From Colletotrichum lupini (lineage: Eukaryota; Ascomycota; Sordariomycetes; Glomerellales; Glomerellaceae): a stretch of 64,000 nucleotides of DNA. The notes under the pieces were generated by a model. The model did not search any database, was not told where the DNA came from, and saw only the letters and a list, made by a program, of their open reading frames with translations. This document shows, piece after piece, positions 36,463 through 48,700 of this stretch. Within the stretch, counting starts at the first letter, position 1; every line of letters begins with the position of its first letter. The stretch lies in contig NC_064672.1 in assembly GCF_023278565.1 (NCBI RefSeq), forward strand, positions 1,240,001 to 1,304,000, written 5' to 3'. Both the position numbers and the translations under genes were made by a program.

Positions 36463-39400
36463 GGTGCTAGCGGGCACCGGGGGACTCTCGTGTCGCTGAT
36501 GGTGTTTCAAGACCAAGGGAGTGAGGCAATTTAATCAAAGTGAGATTTCAAACAAAACATGAGCCGAATGTAACGCTTTGTGACTCGTTTACTAGCAATA
36601 GCGTCAAAACGAGGTGCCAAACTGAAGAGAACAATTCCAAAACAGAGTTGCAGTACGCCCAAACTTATTGCACGTCGAGACGAAAGGAAATGAATGGAAA
36701 TAGTATGAGATTGACTGGGAAAAGGACAGAACAGAATGGAAGCGACGGGCCTGCAGTCACCGCACCACACGCCGCAATCCTCCGTAAATTCCCAGACTCG
36801 AGGTAAGACGGTAAGAGCCTTAGGCAGAGGGGGCCAAGTTTGGTGGTGTTGACGTGGAGTTGCCAATCAAATCAAGGTGTGCCTGTCTCGGGGTGCGGCA
36901 TAGCGGCAGCTAGACACAGCCACCCCGTGAATTGCCCAAAGCGGAACCGGTCTCATCTTGGACTGATGGACCAGATGACAGTCGACGTCAACCGAGATGG
37001 GGGATTGAATGTCCGATGTAAGAAAGGGACGAAAACCGATCGGCTCGAAGCAGCATCGCCGAGCAGTCAGGCAGGATTTTGGTGCTAGTCAAGGAAGTTG
37101 CATCGGACGACTCAGGCCCCGTGCATCGACACAATACGGCGTGTTGGTCTGACCAGGTACTCCGTAGCCTGTAGGTCAGGTGTGAGCGTCTGAGATGAAT
37201 GAATGCATCAGCACTGACAGAAAAAGACAGGAAACCTGGAGTCGGGGGCCGATGGACGCATCCAGTCTGACCGTGGAACCGTCCAAGTTAGAGGTTCATG
37301 TTGATGAGATGACTTTCTCCAGACTTGAGATGATTGATGTATGTGGCGGGTGTCATGTAAGGCGAGGCGTGTAGAAGGTTGAAAAGCTGTCTACTGTGCC
37401 ATTGGAGCCTTGGGCAGCCTCAGTGGAAGACGGCTGTAGGTAATTGACTCGTCCGGGAGCGATAACGACATCTGACCACCACCATCACGTCGTCTGAAGT
37501 TGGTTGTGTTCATCTTTGCTAAATACAGAACTGTACGATTCGAAGCAAAACAGGCGTGTGCAGAGGATAGAGTCATTTGAAATCCCAAGTTTGGGACAGC
37601 AAGGAACCTTATGGTACCAGCCATGCGGTGTCCCACGTGTTGAAGAGCCGCAGTGGAAGGGAAGACCCAACCACATCTGAAATGGGGATTCGTCACCTCC
37701 CACGTGATTTGGACTGTGCTTCAGCCTCTGTTGATGCACAAGGAAGGCACGTCCACGAAGTACCTTACCTATCTTACTACTGTGTAAAGATAAGGCAGGT
37801 ACTCCGTACCTATGAAGGTAACCTGATGATGGAAGGAAGCAAGAGACAGAAGAGGGGAGAGAAAGAGCAAGTGCGAGGAGGGCAGCCACGTGATTGTGAT
37901 GGGTCTTGCCAAGACGGGAGTCCAATGGGGCCTTCCTTCTGCTCGGGTCGAGTCTGTGTCGACCACATCGCATGACAGGGCAGTCACGACGGGACTCACA
38001 GACTGCTGCTGCCATGTTGGGAACTTGGGGCAAATACTTGCTGGGAACCTGGAGGGCTGGAAGACAACCCGGGACCCAATGGAAAAGACGGGTCATGGAA
38101 GAGAAATTGGGAAGGAGGGACCCCCCTTCAGTCAAAGTGATGCGAACCGTCCGTCTCCTCTTCAATTCTCGTGGGGAAAGCAATGCACCGGCATCATTGA
38201 CCAAGCTCCTCTCTCCTGTGTCTGATTTTCCTCGCTCGCCGATCACTGCTCTGCTCTCCCGCCTCCTTTCTCCATGATTTCCCAAACAGGATCGCAGCAC
38301 ATCCGTTCATCCCCTGATTCCCCTCGCCAAAATGCTTGGCCTCTACTGTAATTCTGGAATACTGGAGCCGCCCCGGTGATCTCCAGACTCCAGAAGTTGC
38401 CTGAGGTCTGATTCTGACTCTGACTCTGACTCTGACCAAAGCCAAGACTCCAAGATTAGGTCCAAGACTACTAACTACAAGCCAGGCCTGGAAAAACTAA
38501 AAGAAACCAAGAGATTTCTGATACTCGCAACCAAGGCCGGAAGCATCGCCAACACCGAGCGTCTCTCTTGGTATTTCTTAGTTCTGGCCTGTTATTCCCA
38601 CCTCAACAAGAACGCCATGCTGCTGTGGTCTTGGCCAGTGTTGCGCGACGATCATCGCCCGACTTTGTCAATCTGCTCGAGACAGAAGTCCTTGGCAATT
38701 CGATGCACCAGTTGAAACACCGTCCCTTCTCTCGACTTCGATCCCTCAACCCTCGAGCCAGGTCGACCAGGGTGCGGAGACTCCCAACGTTGCCTTGTGT
38801 TCTAGCCCTCGGCATTTATTGTGTGAACTGTGAAGGGATGGGAACGGACGGCATGGAATGGGACGGAATGGCGCAGCAACCGCAACCCGCGGCACCGCTT
38901 CCAAACAAGCACCTCTCCAGTCGAGATCCCCCAATTTCTAAAGGCCTAAGCAGACACTGCAAATCAGACAGCCTTCAGGAACAGTAGTGCGGCGAATGAC
39001 GGAAGAAGGAGAGCGATGTAACGGTATCGACCAGGGCCAAGCTTTAACCCTTCAACGCTTGATTGCGGCTCACAAATCAAGCTCGTGGGGACTCGGAGCG
39101 TGTCTTGGTTGCTATACGCTACTTCGTACTGGCAGTGTACTATTACGGCCATCGTAACCGGTGCCCTAGCAGAGATCCAATAAGTTTTTGCAAATCCTGC
39201 CATTCAGGCCACTTTTTGCTTCTGCAACGCCTAGGGGGCCGGTTCTGATTCACGAGAGGCTCCCCTGCTTGTCAAGAAACGACCCAGGGTGCATCGTTGC
39301 ACTTCTGAAATTTAGACTTCATCGCTTCGCGCATGCTCATCCTTCAAACGCCATCCTGGCACCTCACTCTTCAAATGGGCGGCATCCCACTCGTCACCAG

Positions 39401-40544
39401 CGTCTTGGGATGGAGACAGTCGCGCGCAGAGGGGAAGGAAGACTCTTGTTGGGAAGCGAGAGGCGTTCGCGATTTTGGCCAAGCGCCCTTTTGGGCGGTG
39501 TTTCATCCCAGGTTTGACAACCTGTCCTCCGATCAAACCCTTCAACCCCCATGGCTGTTCCACTAACCGCAAGGTACGCGACCTTGAGAATGCCACCACC
39601 GCACAAGCATTAACAACACATGCCAACCAGGGCACGACGGACACTAGTTCCCACGTTCTGTGTGTGCAGAGTACGGGATGATGGCTGGATGCAGCCTATT
39701 ACCAGGTCTAGCTACCGTCAAGCAGCCACCACCGTTGGGGACCCGTTCCACCTCCGCAAGCCTCAGTTCTGGAGAGGTACATACAAGAATCCGCCGCGGC
39801 GGGGCCGTTCTAAATCACCAACCGTCTGATCAACAGTCGCCCTCCATGGCCACCACTGGCACCCTCAACCGCAAACGCATGGTAGCGAGGCCCATCATCA
39901 ATCGGCTACAGACACCTTTTCTGCTCTCTTTTTATTTTGGGACCTCGTCTCCGCTTTCCCCGGCTCACGGCTGCTCCGGGGTTTGGCGCGACATGGCACC
40001 GTCGTGATGCTTGGCACACACCTCTTCCCATTCGCCATAACGTCTCTTTCTCAAACTGAGGACCCGACTCCCCTGCTCCACCAAACTGCACTGCCCTCGC
40101 GATGGATCACAGTCTGTGACATGGCTGACATGGTGACATTGGGCAAAGATAGCGTTCACCTCATTTGTTTGACAAGACGTCTCAATTCCTTGGCACTGTG
40201 ACCTCATGGGTGCAATCTGTGCCTGCTCTACCTGCGGCATGATATTCCGAGGGATCTGGATCCGAGTGAGATTCCCAGGAAGCTTATACTCTATATCAAC
40301 CCAGCCCGATCTGGCCTTGATTTCGGTTTCTCTTCTCTCGACACTCTCAAGTCTTCAACACAACAACATTTCTGGTTCAGTTCCTTCTCTTTGGCTGGTC
40401 CAGTCTTTCCTTGAGTGCCTTTCTCATTTCTTCCATTCTCACATTCCATTCTCTCCAGGTTCTGTGAACCCTTTTCAGTTGTAAATTATACCATCAACTT
40501 TTTCCTTCATCTCTTTGACTAGAGACATTCAGCACTCCTTCAAA
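36463..40544. other. 4.1-kb intergenic region without a supported gene
   Basis: Divergent gap between the ABC transporter (minus) and the small secreted protein gene (plus). Several ORFs of 100-271 codons exist, but they overlap each other on both strands and show no domain, signal peptide or plausible splice structure. It should carry both promoters. A hexanucleotide repeat lies at 38,407-38,436. Confidence 0.6.
38407..38436 (+). repeat. Hexanucleotide microsatellite (TCTGAC)n
   Basis: Five consecutive 6-bp units: one tctgat followed by four tctgac. Confidence 0.9.
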
Positions 40545-41624
40545 ATGAAGAGCTCTATCCTCCTTTCCATTGCGGCCATCGCCGCCCAGGTCATCGCCCT
40601 CCCTACCCAGGAGGACCGATCCGTGGCTCTGCCCGTCCGTGACCTGAACTTCCCGGCTCAAGTTGATGTCAGGCCTGTTCTGCGCCGCGCCAAGGGCGAG
40701 CAAGGTATGTCAAAGAAACTCACACATCAACGTTCGGAACTCATCTAACTTTCAACGCCAGCCGGTGACAACGCCGACGTCCAGCAGGAGGGCGAGAACG
40801 CAGGCGAGAACGCAGGCGAGAACGGAGTCGCCACTAAGAAGGCCGCCAAGGACGCCGCTGCTGCCGGAGGAGCCGGTGCCGCTGCCGGTGGTGCCACTGC
40901 CGGAGGAGCCACAGCCGGCGGTGCCGCCAACAACGGAACTGCCAATGCCGGAGGCAAGAAGAAGGGCAAGAAGGGCAAGAAGAACGCACAGGCCAAGGCC
41001 GCGGGCAAGAAGAACAACGCTGCCGCCGGTGCTGCCGGAGCCAAGAAGAACAAGGCCAAGAAGAACAACGGTGGCGCTGCCAACAACGGAACTGCCAACG
41101 CCGCCGACGGCGCTGCGGCTGGCGGAAAGAAGGCCAAGGCTGCAAAGGGTAACGCCGCTGCCAAGAAGAACAACGGAGCCGACAACGCAGCTGGCGGCGC
41201 GGCTGCTGGTGGTGCCGCCGGTGGTGCTGCGAACAACGGAACCGCGAACGCTGGTGGCAAGAAGAAGAACGGCAAGAACGGCAAGAAGAACAACGCTGCT
41301 GGAGGCGCCGCTGCGAAGAACAACCAGGCAGCCGACGGTAACAACATCCTCTCTTCCATCCTCGAGAGCGTAAGTAGCCCCAGAGACGCATGCCATTGAA
41401 CATTCGCTAACATTCACTTGCAGATTGGTGGAGGCGCTGCAGGCGGAAACGCTGCCAACGGTGGTGCCAACAAGGCCCAGGCTGACCCTCTCGCCCTTCT
41501 CAGCGGTCTTCTCGGACGTGACGAGGAGTCAGCCGACCTGGAACAGCGCGAAGAGCATGACCTGGCTGAGCGTGACGACCACGAGCTTGTCCAGCGCGAC
41601 GAGGAGGAAGCCGATCTGGAGTAA
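40545..41624 (+). CDS. Secreted low-complexity Ala/Gly/Asn/Lys-rich protein with acidic tail
   Basis: Three exons: 40545-40704, 40762-41369 and 41424-41624. Introns have gtatgt and gtaagt donors and gccag and tgcag acceptors, giving 322 aa. MKSSILLSIAAIAAQVIA is a clear signal peptide (cleavage near 18-20). A short propeptide-like stretch ends in a Kex2-type RR at 47-48. Residues about 55-255 are a low-complexity core of Ala, Gly, Asn and Lys with lysine clusters (GKKKGKKGKK) and three near-copies of GGAANNGTANA. The last 35 residues are strongly acidic with regular RD/ER dipeptides. I do not recognise the family. The context (ATG in caaaatga, strong codon bias, good splice sites) supports a real, well-expressed gene. 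It could be a cell-wall, matrix or effector-like protein; that is speculation. Confidence 0.82.
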
Positions 41625-43595
41625 GCGGGAGTGGACGCTCGAGTGTTGAGCGGCTCCAGATGCCGGGGCCCCAGGGCAACAAGCCGAGTCGGAGCCTGGG
41701 ACGGTTCCCGGCGGTCCCAGCGATCACCGGAGCTGTCTTTGACGGGCTCGACCGGTGGCAAGTCTGAAGCAAAGGCAGCTACGCTGGTAGAGCTGTTTCC
41801 GAGTGTGTATGTCTCGAGGTCGGAAAAGAAATGAACTTTTTGTTGGTGCATACATTTTGCTAGCCTGATCTCGCTTGAGATATCAGTAGGCAGCTGTTCC
41901 TGTCGTCGCCAAGGGTTTTCTGAGGCATATACGGGAAACTTCACTCAATGGCCAAGAGGTCCTTGGGATTTGTACAACTCTTTGTAATGTTCTGGGACAG
42001 TTTTCATTTGTAGGAAATTGAGTGAAGGTGTGCACCGCAGTTTTTAGGCCAGATCCCCATCTTTGAAAAAGATTAGTTGTGATACCACGATAGTGAGAAT
42101 TCGACCAAAGATTCTTCAAATGAGTATTAAGAGAGTGTGGTGCATCATAGACTGTTGACTGCTGGTTCATGAGTACGAGTTCATGATGCTACGCAAAGAA
42201 TGTGAGGACAGGTACTCAGCCATGAGGGAGGGAGCTGAAGGGGCCCAGCGGAATCGAGTCAAGCTTAGAATCTTGGTAACGGTGATAGACAGGGGCACAC
42301 CCAGGGACGACCGGGGTTGGAGCTCCGGGGCCGGCGGTCGGTCATCGACACGTGAGGCAGATGATTGGCAGGCGATAAGGCGCAGATTAGCGGCCCCTCA
42401 ACGACTCCCTGTCCATCTTTTTAGAGTAGGTAATTGACTTTTGCTCCCTACTCTTAGCCTCCTCCTCCACCTTGCCAGCAACGGCTCTCGACCAACAACA
42501 GCAAGACACCACGCGTCCACCCAGGTCTTGGCCTCAAGAGCAGACTTGTCCTAGGAGGGGAGTTGGTCCGGCTTGTCTTGCGGTTTGTTCGGCTCTTCGG
42601 ATCACCTTGGTTGCTACTCCTATCATGGTTGTAGTGTTGGAAATGACACGCTGATTGTGTATCCAGTTTCTCTCATTGCCTATCTCTGCACTCCGCATGG
42701 ATATATCGTATAGATATGACCCAGGGTCAGAAGCAAAGTTGCTTTCCAACGTTCCGCCGCTCGCCTTTCCCCCACACACCCGTCTCTCAATTCAACCTTT
42801 TTCGATATGCTTAGGCCGGGTTGTTCCCCACTGAACTAGACACCAGCTAGGCCACTCTCCCGCCCTCGCAGGAAACCTTCACCTTCCCGATTGAGCCATG
42901 GCCAACCAATACAGCGCCGCGATGGGGGGGTTGAAGTCAATCAAGGCTAATGCGGGGCTCATCTAATGTCTCTGCCGGTGCCGTTAGCCCAGGTTTCTTA
43001 TGACAACCTGACAAGAACGTGCCAGGCACGCATCGCTTTAAGAGGTCAATTGATACGACAGGACCCCTACTCTCCGCTCTCCGCTCGACGGGAAAGAATC
43101 ATTGTCTTGCCGTTTCCCTCCAGTGAGGATGTCCCGCTAGCCTTACAGGCTACAAGTCAAGAGATATCGAGTGCGTAATATCGGAGCTGGCCGCGCCCTC
43201 CTCTCTCTCGTTGTCCAATCTTATCGCGTACATGGACTCTTGGAGCGCATCCGACGCGGGTTGCTCACATGCAAAGCAGGCAGCTCCCGCGATGCAAGGG
43301 CGGAATGGATCGCTGGATCCCGGGGGACCCAGCGAAGCGATATGGTGCAGCTTTCTTGGCACTTTGCAACTCTCTCGGCTCGATACGACCCTGACCAGGG
43401 GAAACGGGACCGCAATCATGGGCTGAAGAGGTTCAGCTCCATCCTACATATAGTGGCGACTTGCCCCGCGACGGAAGTAAACATGGACGATCCCTCTCTT
43501 GCTCTTGTGTGCTCAGGACGTTGCGATTCCAGAGAGAAGAGTGAATAGCTTCCGTAGTCGTTTGTTCTCGTTTTGACGCGGTGTACACTGTCAAG
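41625..43595. other. Intergenic region
   Basis: Nearly 2 kb between two plus-strand genes. It holds the 3' end of the low-complexity gene and the promoter of the nuclease gene. Only short overlapping ORFs without domains were seen. Confidence 0.6.
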
Positions 43596-45592
43596 ATGAA
43601 GCTCACCTCCCTCTTCCTCTCCGCCGCCGGCGCCGCCTCGGCCTTGACCATTGCCGAGATCAGCGGCAACAAGTTCCTCTCCCCGTACAAGGACCAGTCC
43701 GTGACCAACGTCACCGGTCTTGTTCTCGCAAAGGGACCCGCCGGAATCTGGATCCGCTCGATGACACCCGACGATGACGCTGCCACCTCCGAGGCGCTCT
43801 ACGTCTACGGCAGCACCGTCGGCGCGAACTTGACCGTGGGCGACCTCATCACTCTGGATGGAAAGATCCAGGAGTACAGGTACGATACAGTATTGGGCTC
43901 TCAATGACACGTAGAGTTCCTCTAACAACACAAAAAACAGGTCCGCCACGAACTACATCTACCTCACAGAGCTCAGTTCCCCCAAGAACGTCATTGTCGT
44001 TTCAAAGGGTAACGCGGTCACCCCGCTCGTCATCGGCGTCGACACCCTGCCCCCGCCGACGGAGCAGTACAGCGGTCTCGACGGCGGCGACGTCTACGCT
44101 GTCCCCAACGCCGTCGCCAACATCTCCACCGAGAACCCCGTCCTCAACCCGGCCCTCTACGGCCTCGACTTCTGGGAGTCGCTGAGCGGCGAGCTCGTCA
44201 CAATCAAGAGCCCCGTTGGCATCTCTCGCCCCAACCAGTACGGCGACACCTGGGTCATTGGCGACTGGCCCGTCACCGGCCGCAATGCGCACGGCGGTCT
44301 CACCATGTCTGACAAGGGTATACATTGTCTACCTTCTCTGAATCATACAAGTCACTAACACGGCAAACAAGACTCCAACCCCGAGGCCATCATCATCGGC
44401 TCCCCCCTCGACGGCACAAAGAACCCCGAGTCCAAGATGGGCGACGAGCTCACCGAGATCACCGGCATCGTCACAAACGCTTTCGGCTTCTACCGCATCC
44501 TCCCCCTGACCGGCATCACAATCGCAAAGAACGCCACCAACAACGCGCCCGCCACCACCCTCGTCAGCCGCGGCGACTGCAGAGGCATCACAGTCGGCGA
44601 CTACAACGTCGAGAACCTCTCCCCGACCGTCGCCCACCTCCCCTCCGTCGCCGCTCACATTGTGGACTACCTCAAGACCCCCGACCTCGTCTTCGTCCAA
44701 GAGATCCAAGACGACAACGGCGCCACCAACAACGGCGTCGTCTCCTCCAACGTAACCCTCTCTACCCTCACGGCAGCCATCGAGACCAAGTCCGGTGTCG
44801 CGTACGACTGGGTCGTCATCGACCCCGTCGACGGCAAGGACGGCGGCCAGCCGGGCGGCAACATCCGCGTCGCGTACCTCTACAAGCCCGACGTCGTCGA
44901 GCTCTACAAGCCGAACCCGGGCGGCGCCCTCGACGCCAACGAGGTCCTCGAGGGCCCCGCGCTCAAGTACAACCCGGGCCGCATCGACCCCACCAACACC
45001 GCGTGGGACGCCAGCCGCAAGCCCCTCGTTGCGCAGTGGCGCGCCGTTAATGGGCCCGCGAACAAGACCTTCTTCACTGTCAACGTGCACTTTGCGTCCA
45101 AGGGCGGTTCCTCGTCTCTGCACGGCGACCCCCGTCCTCCCGTCAACGGCGTCGTGAACCCGCGTATCGAGCAGGCCAAGATCACCGGCGTGCGTTAATT
45201 CCTCACCCCCTTAAAACTTCAAAAGAGATTCAAGCTAACTCTACAAATTCTAGTCCTTCATCGCCGAGATCCTCGCCCTCGACGCAAACGCCCGCATCAT
45301 CACCGCCGGCGACTTCAACGAATTCGCCTTCGTCGAGCCCCTCAAAGTCTTTGCCTCCACCTCGGGCCTCATCGACCTCGACGAGGCCGTCGGCGTCCCC
45401 GTCGAGGAGCGCTACACCTACGTCTACGACATGAACGCGCAGGAGCTGGATCACATGTTTGTCAGCCCCGCGCTGGCGAACAAGAACGGCACCGCGTACG
45501 AGCACATCCACGTCAACTCGTGGGAGCTGTATGATGATCTTGTTAGCGATCATGATCCTTCTGTTGCGCTGTTCAATGTTTGTGGGTGTTAG
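43596..45592 (+). CDS. Secreted endonuclease/exonuclease/phosphatase-fold nuclease
   Basis: Four exons: 43596-43879, 43941-44317, 44372-45189 and 45254-45592, all in phase, 605 aa. MKLTSLFLSAAGAASA is a signal peptide. The first 250 or so residues form a beta-rich N-terminal part like the OB-fold region that precedes the catalytic domain in bacterial extracellular ExeM-type nucleases. The catalytic domain shows the EEP signature elements in order: GDYNVENLSP, VFVQEIQDD, NVHFASKGGSS, ITAGDFNEFAF and the terminal SDHDPSVALF. The general-base, metal-binding and DH residues are therefore all present. Proteins of this type degrade extracellular DNA or, less often, phosphodiester lipids. A role in nutrition or in destroying host DNA traps is inference. 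It converges on the HET gene with 203 bp between them. Confidence 0.9.
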
Positions 45593-45795
45593 GTGTAGTT
45601 TCGCTATGGCGAGGGGTATATGTTCTTGTGTATATGATTGTGGTGCTGAATTGAGATGTATATGAGATATGAGAGTAATACATAATGCCAGATTGAAACT
45701 ACCAGCCCAGAACACCAAAGCACGTGTCGTTACTTGAAGGACAGACAAGCCTGCCTGACCCTTACATACAAGCTATTCAAGAAGAAGACATCCAA

Positions 45796-48700
45796 CTAAA
45801 TTATACGGATATCCTCCCAAGGGACATCCTTCATATCTTCGTCGTACGTATCATCAGTACGGGTGAATGCTTCCTCCAGAGGAAGAAGCCGCGCCTCTGT
45901 CTCTCTCACAAGATCAAGCAGCGGCTCCCAATTTACCTCACTCACAACATCTGGGGGCGCAGGTTTTACCTCGGCCGGCTTTACCTCAGGGGTCTCAAAA
46001 CGGCCTGCCAATTTCGTCCAGATTAACTTCGCTGTAGTCCAGAACCCTCTCTTATCACCATTTCTCTCTTCAGGAATTAACTCTTCAGGAACTACTTCTT
46101 CAGGAATTGCTTGTTCAGCAATTGTAGTAGAAGAAGTATCAGGACTGCGGGGCCTCTTGTTTACCAGAAGGGTCCATGAATCAATGAAGTCAGCCGCCCA
46201 AGTCTTGAAAGGCGAATCCTTCGATGGCCCATAATGCCAAATGTTCTCATGATACAACTCAAAACCAGGAGATTTCCCGACCTTCAAATTCAAAGAGTCG
46301 TGTGACCATGGCACATACTTTTCCTGGAGCGTATCCCAGCGTAGAAGGACTTCGCCGGCCGTCCGTAACATTCCCTCAAATGTGATGATCTGCTGATCAA
46401 GCCCTTGACTCAGAAGCACTCTGACAAATCTTGCTGGTGAAGGTTGCTGTAGGCCTGGCCCCCTGTATGCGTATCCATATACCTTTGAAAATCTGTGCAA
46501 AAAGTCTCGTACATGGCCTTCTTCGAAATATGCCGGGTTCCATGGAAGCTTGCGCTGATAGCGGCCTGACTCGTCTTTATTCGGAAAAGCCCCCAATTCC
46601 CATCCAAAAATCAGCAGGATCGTTGAATCCTCTTGTAGCCTTTGCTCTATACCTCGATGTAGAAAGTTTTTGTTTGCTTCTCTTTGTATTTCACTGTTTG
46701 TTTTCCATCTGATCGCTGACCAATTCCGATTCTGGCCGTAGCTCTTGATCTGGTCGCGGAGTCGGGTTCCAAAATCAAAACCCGACGAGCCCTTATCCTC
46801 GCCTTCCATATTTCTCGCATGTTTCAATTCCCAGCATATGGCTTTGATTGCGTCCCATGTGGCTGTTTGAAACCAGAGTGCTCCGTTGCTCATGCCTCTG
46901 AGAACATATTGCCAAGCAGAGAAAAGAAGAATCACCTTGCGATCCAAATGGTTGATTAACTCAGTGATTCGGGCAATTTGGGGCTGTTTGGCAACAGCTA
47001 CAAAGTGATATGCCTTGGGTGCCTTCATAACGGGCCGAAGCACGAGAGCATGGTCCTTCAGCCCTCTGATTTCTAAAACTTCGTCGGTCAACTCGGCCCA
47101 GTCTGGTACGACCTCCGCGAAACGGGTATCTGAAATACGGTAAAGGTGACCTTTCACGACGCCGGGAGGACCCTTTCGAGATTCAGAGTCGAACAAATAA
47201 CTTGAAAGTTGAGACACGAGGCGTCCTCGAAGTACCATAGTACCATTATGATAGAAGCGAGGAGTATCTCGAGGTTCGCTGATAAGATATGTTTTCGAAT
47301 TCGCCTCGGGTAGGTACGGCCCCATGTTGTTCAGGATGCTGGCCGACGACCAGTCAATAGCCCACGACGTAGGCAGAGACGAGGTTGACGGCTGAAGTGC
47401 TGCGAAGATTGGCAGCATGAATGCCGGACTTTGACAGAGCATGCAAGCAGTCAAGCCGCTAAAAACTTGGTCCACGCTGAGCGAATAGTCTGCTATCAAC
47501 TGGGCTTGTTTTGCTCCTTGGAAGAGACCTAGTAAGGCGTAGACCCTGTCCCGGGGGTCCGTTGCCTTACACAGAGCTGTAGCTTGTAAGAGCCTTGGAA
47601 GCTCTTGCAGATCCATGAGCTTCCCTTGCGGAAGCACATGAAACCAATTTTGCAGCTGGTGGAGCCGATTTGATCTATCACCAGAATTTCCGCTAGAGCT
47701 GCAGTTTCGGGCCTTGGTCTCCTCCACCTGATGGAGAAAATCTAACCATCGGTCTCCTTTCGTCCCAAAAAGAACCCATGGATTTTGCGCTGCAGCGATC
47801 TCTTGAATAACCCAGACCCTCTTGAAATATGGCTCTTGTGTAAGATCTCTGTCTCTAGGCAATGATCTTTCGTTCCAGATGTCAAAGTTCCACGGAGATG
47901 AAGAAGTGGTATCTTCGTCTTTTGAGTTTTCCCCTAGATATATGAGGACCCTTGTGGCAGTTGCGTAAATGCTTTGCATCATTCCCACTTGATGAGACCT
48001 TTCGCCCGCATCATTCTGGTTTATGCAAATGGCGTCGACCCAAAGTCTTCTGCTACGGTAGGAAAATCGTAAACGGCGAAGAGCATTGAAGCAGTTCTCG
48101 GTGACCAGCAGGATATCCCATCGCTCCCCAATGTAAATCTTCTCGCACCTTGAAGAGTCCTTCTTTTCGTCTGCCCATGTATACGATAGGGCTTCGTACT
48201 CCGGTTTGATGGTCAAGTCTGCGACTTGAAGCTCGACTCTGATTGGGTCGTTGTAATTGCCTTTGAGTAACTTCAGAAGCCGAATTTTTCGTGCGAATAA
48301 AGGCTCATACGGTGCCGCAACTCGCATAGATGAGTCTGTCGCAGGCTCTTGGCTGCTTGTGGTGGGCTTCCCAATATGTAGCGTGACGTTTCCGCGCACA
48401 TCTTTCGACGAGGATATATTTGGTTCCGCCGTCATTTTGCCCGGCAGATCAGAGACTGAGGGATCGTCCACAAAAGGTAGCGAAAGTGGCCACGTTAGCT
48501 CAAATCTTGTCCTAGGAGACGGTACTAATGGCGCATCGTGGTGTTGGGCCTCCACAATGCCTTCCAGTGCAGCAATGCATCCACAGCTGCTACATGCCGG
48601 CACACCCAGACCTTCATTGAATTTGACATCAGGTCTCCGGCATGACTCATGCCAATTGAATATCGTCATCGCTTGCTCCCGTTCCAAGTATTGACAATAC

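Noticed and set aside
37485..38300. 271-codon minus-strand ORF in the long gap
   Set aside because: No domain, no signal peptide or start context, overlapped by other ORFs of equal quality, and no sign of splicing.
40745..41413. 222-codon minus-strand ORF rich in Pro, Ala and Phe
   Set aside because: Reverse reading of the low-complexity Ala/Gly/Lys exon; splice sites and signal peptide favour the plus strand.
44329..45123. 264-codon minus-strand ORF over the nuclease gene
   Set aside because: Antisense shadow; Val/Asp/Gly-rich as expected for reverse reading of GC3-rich codons.
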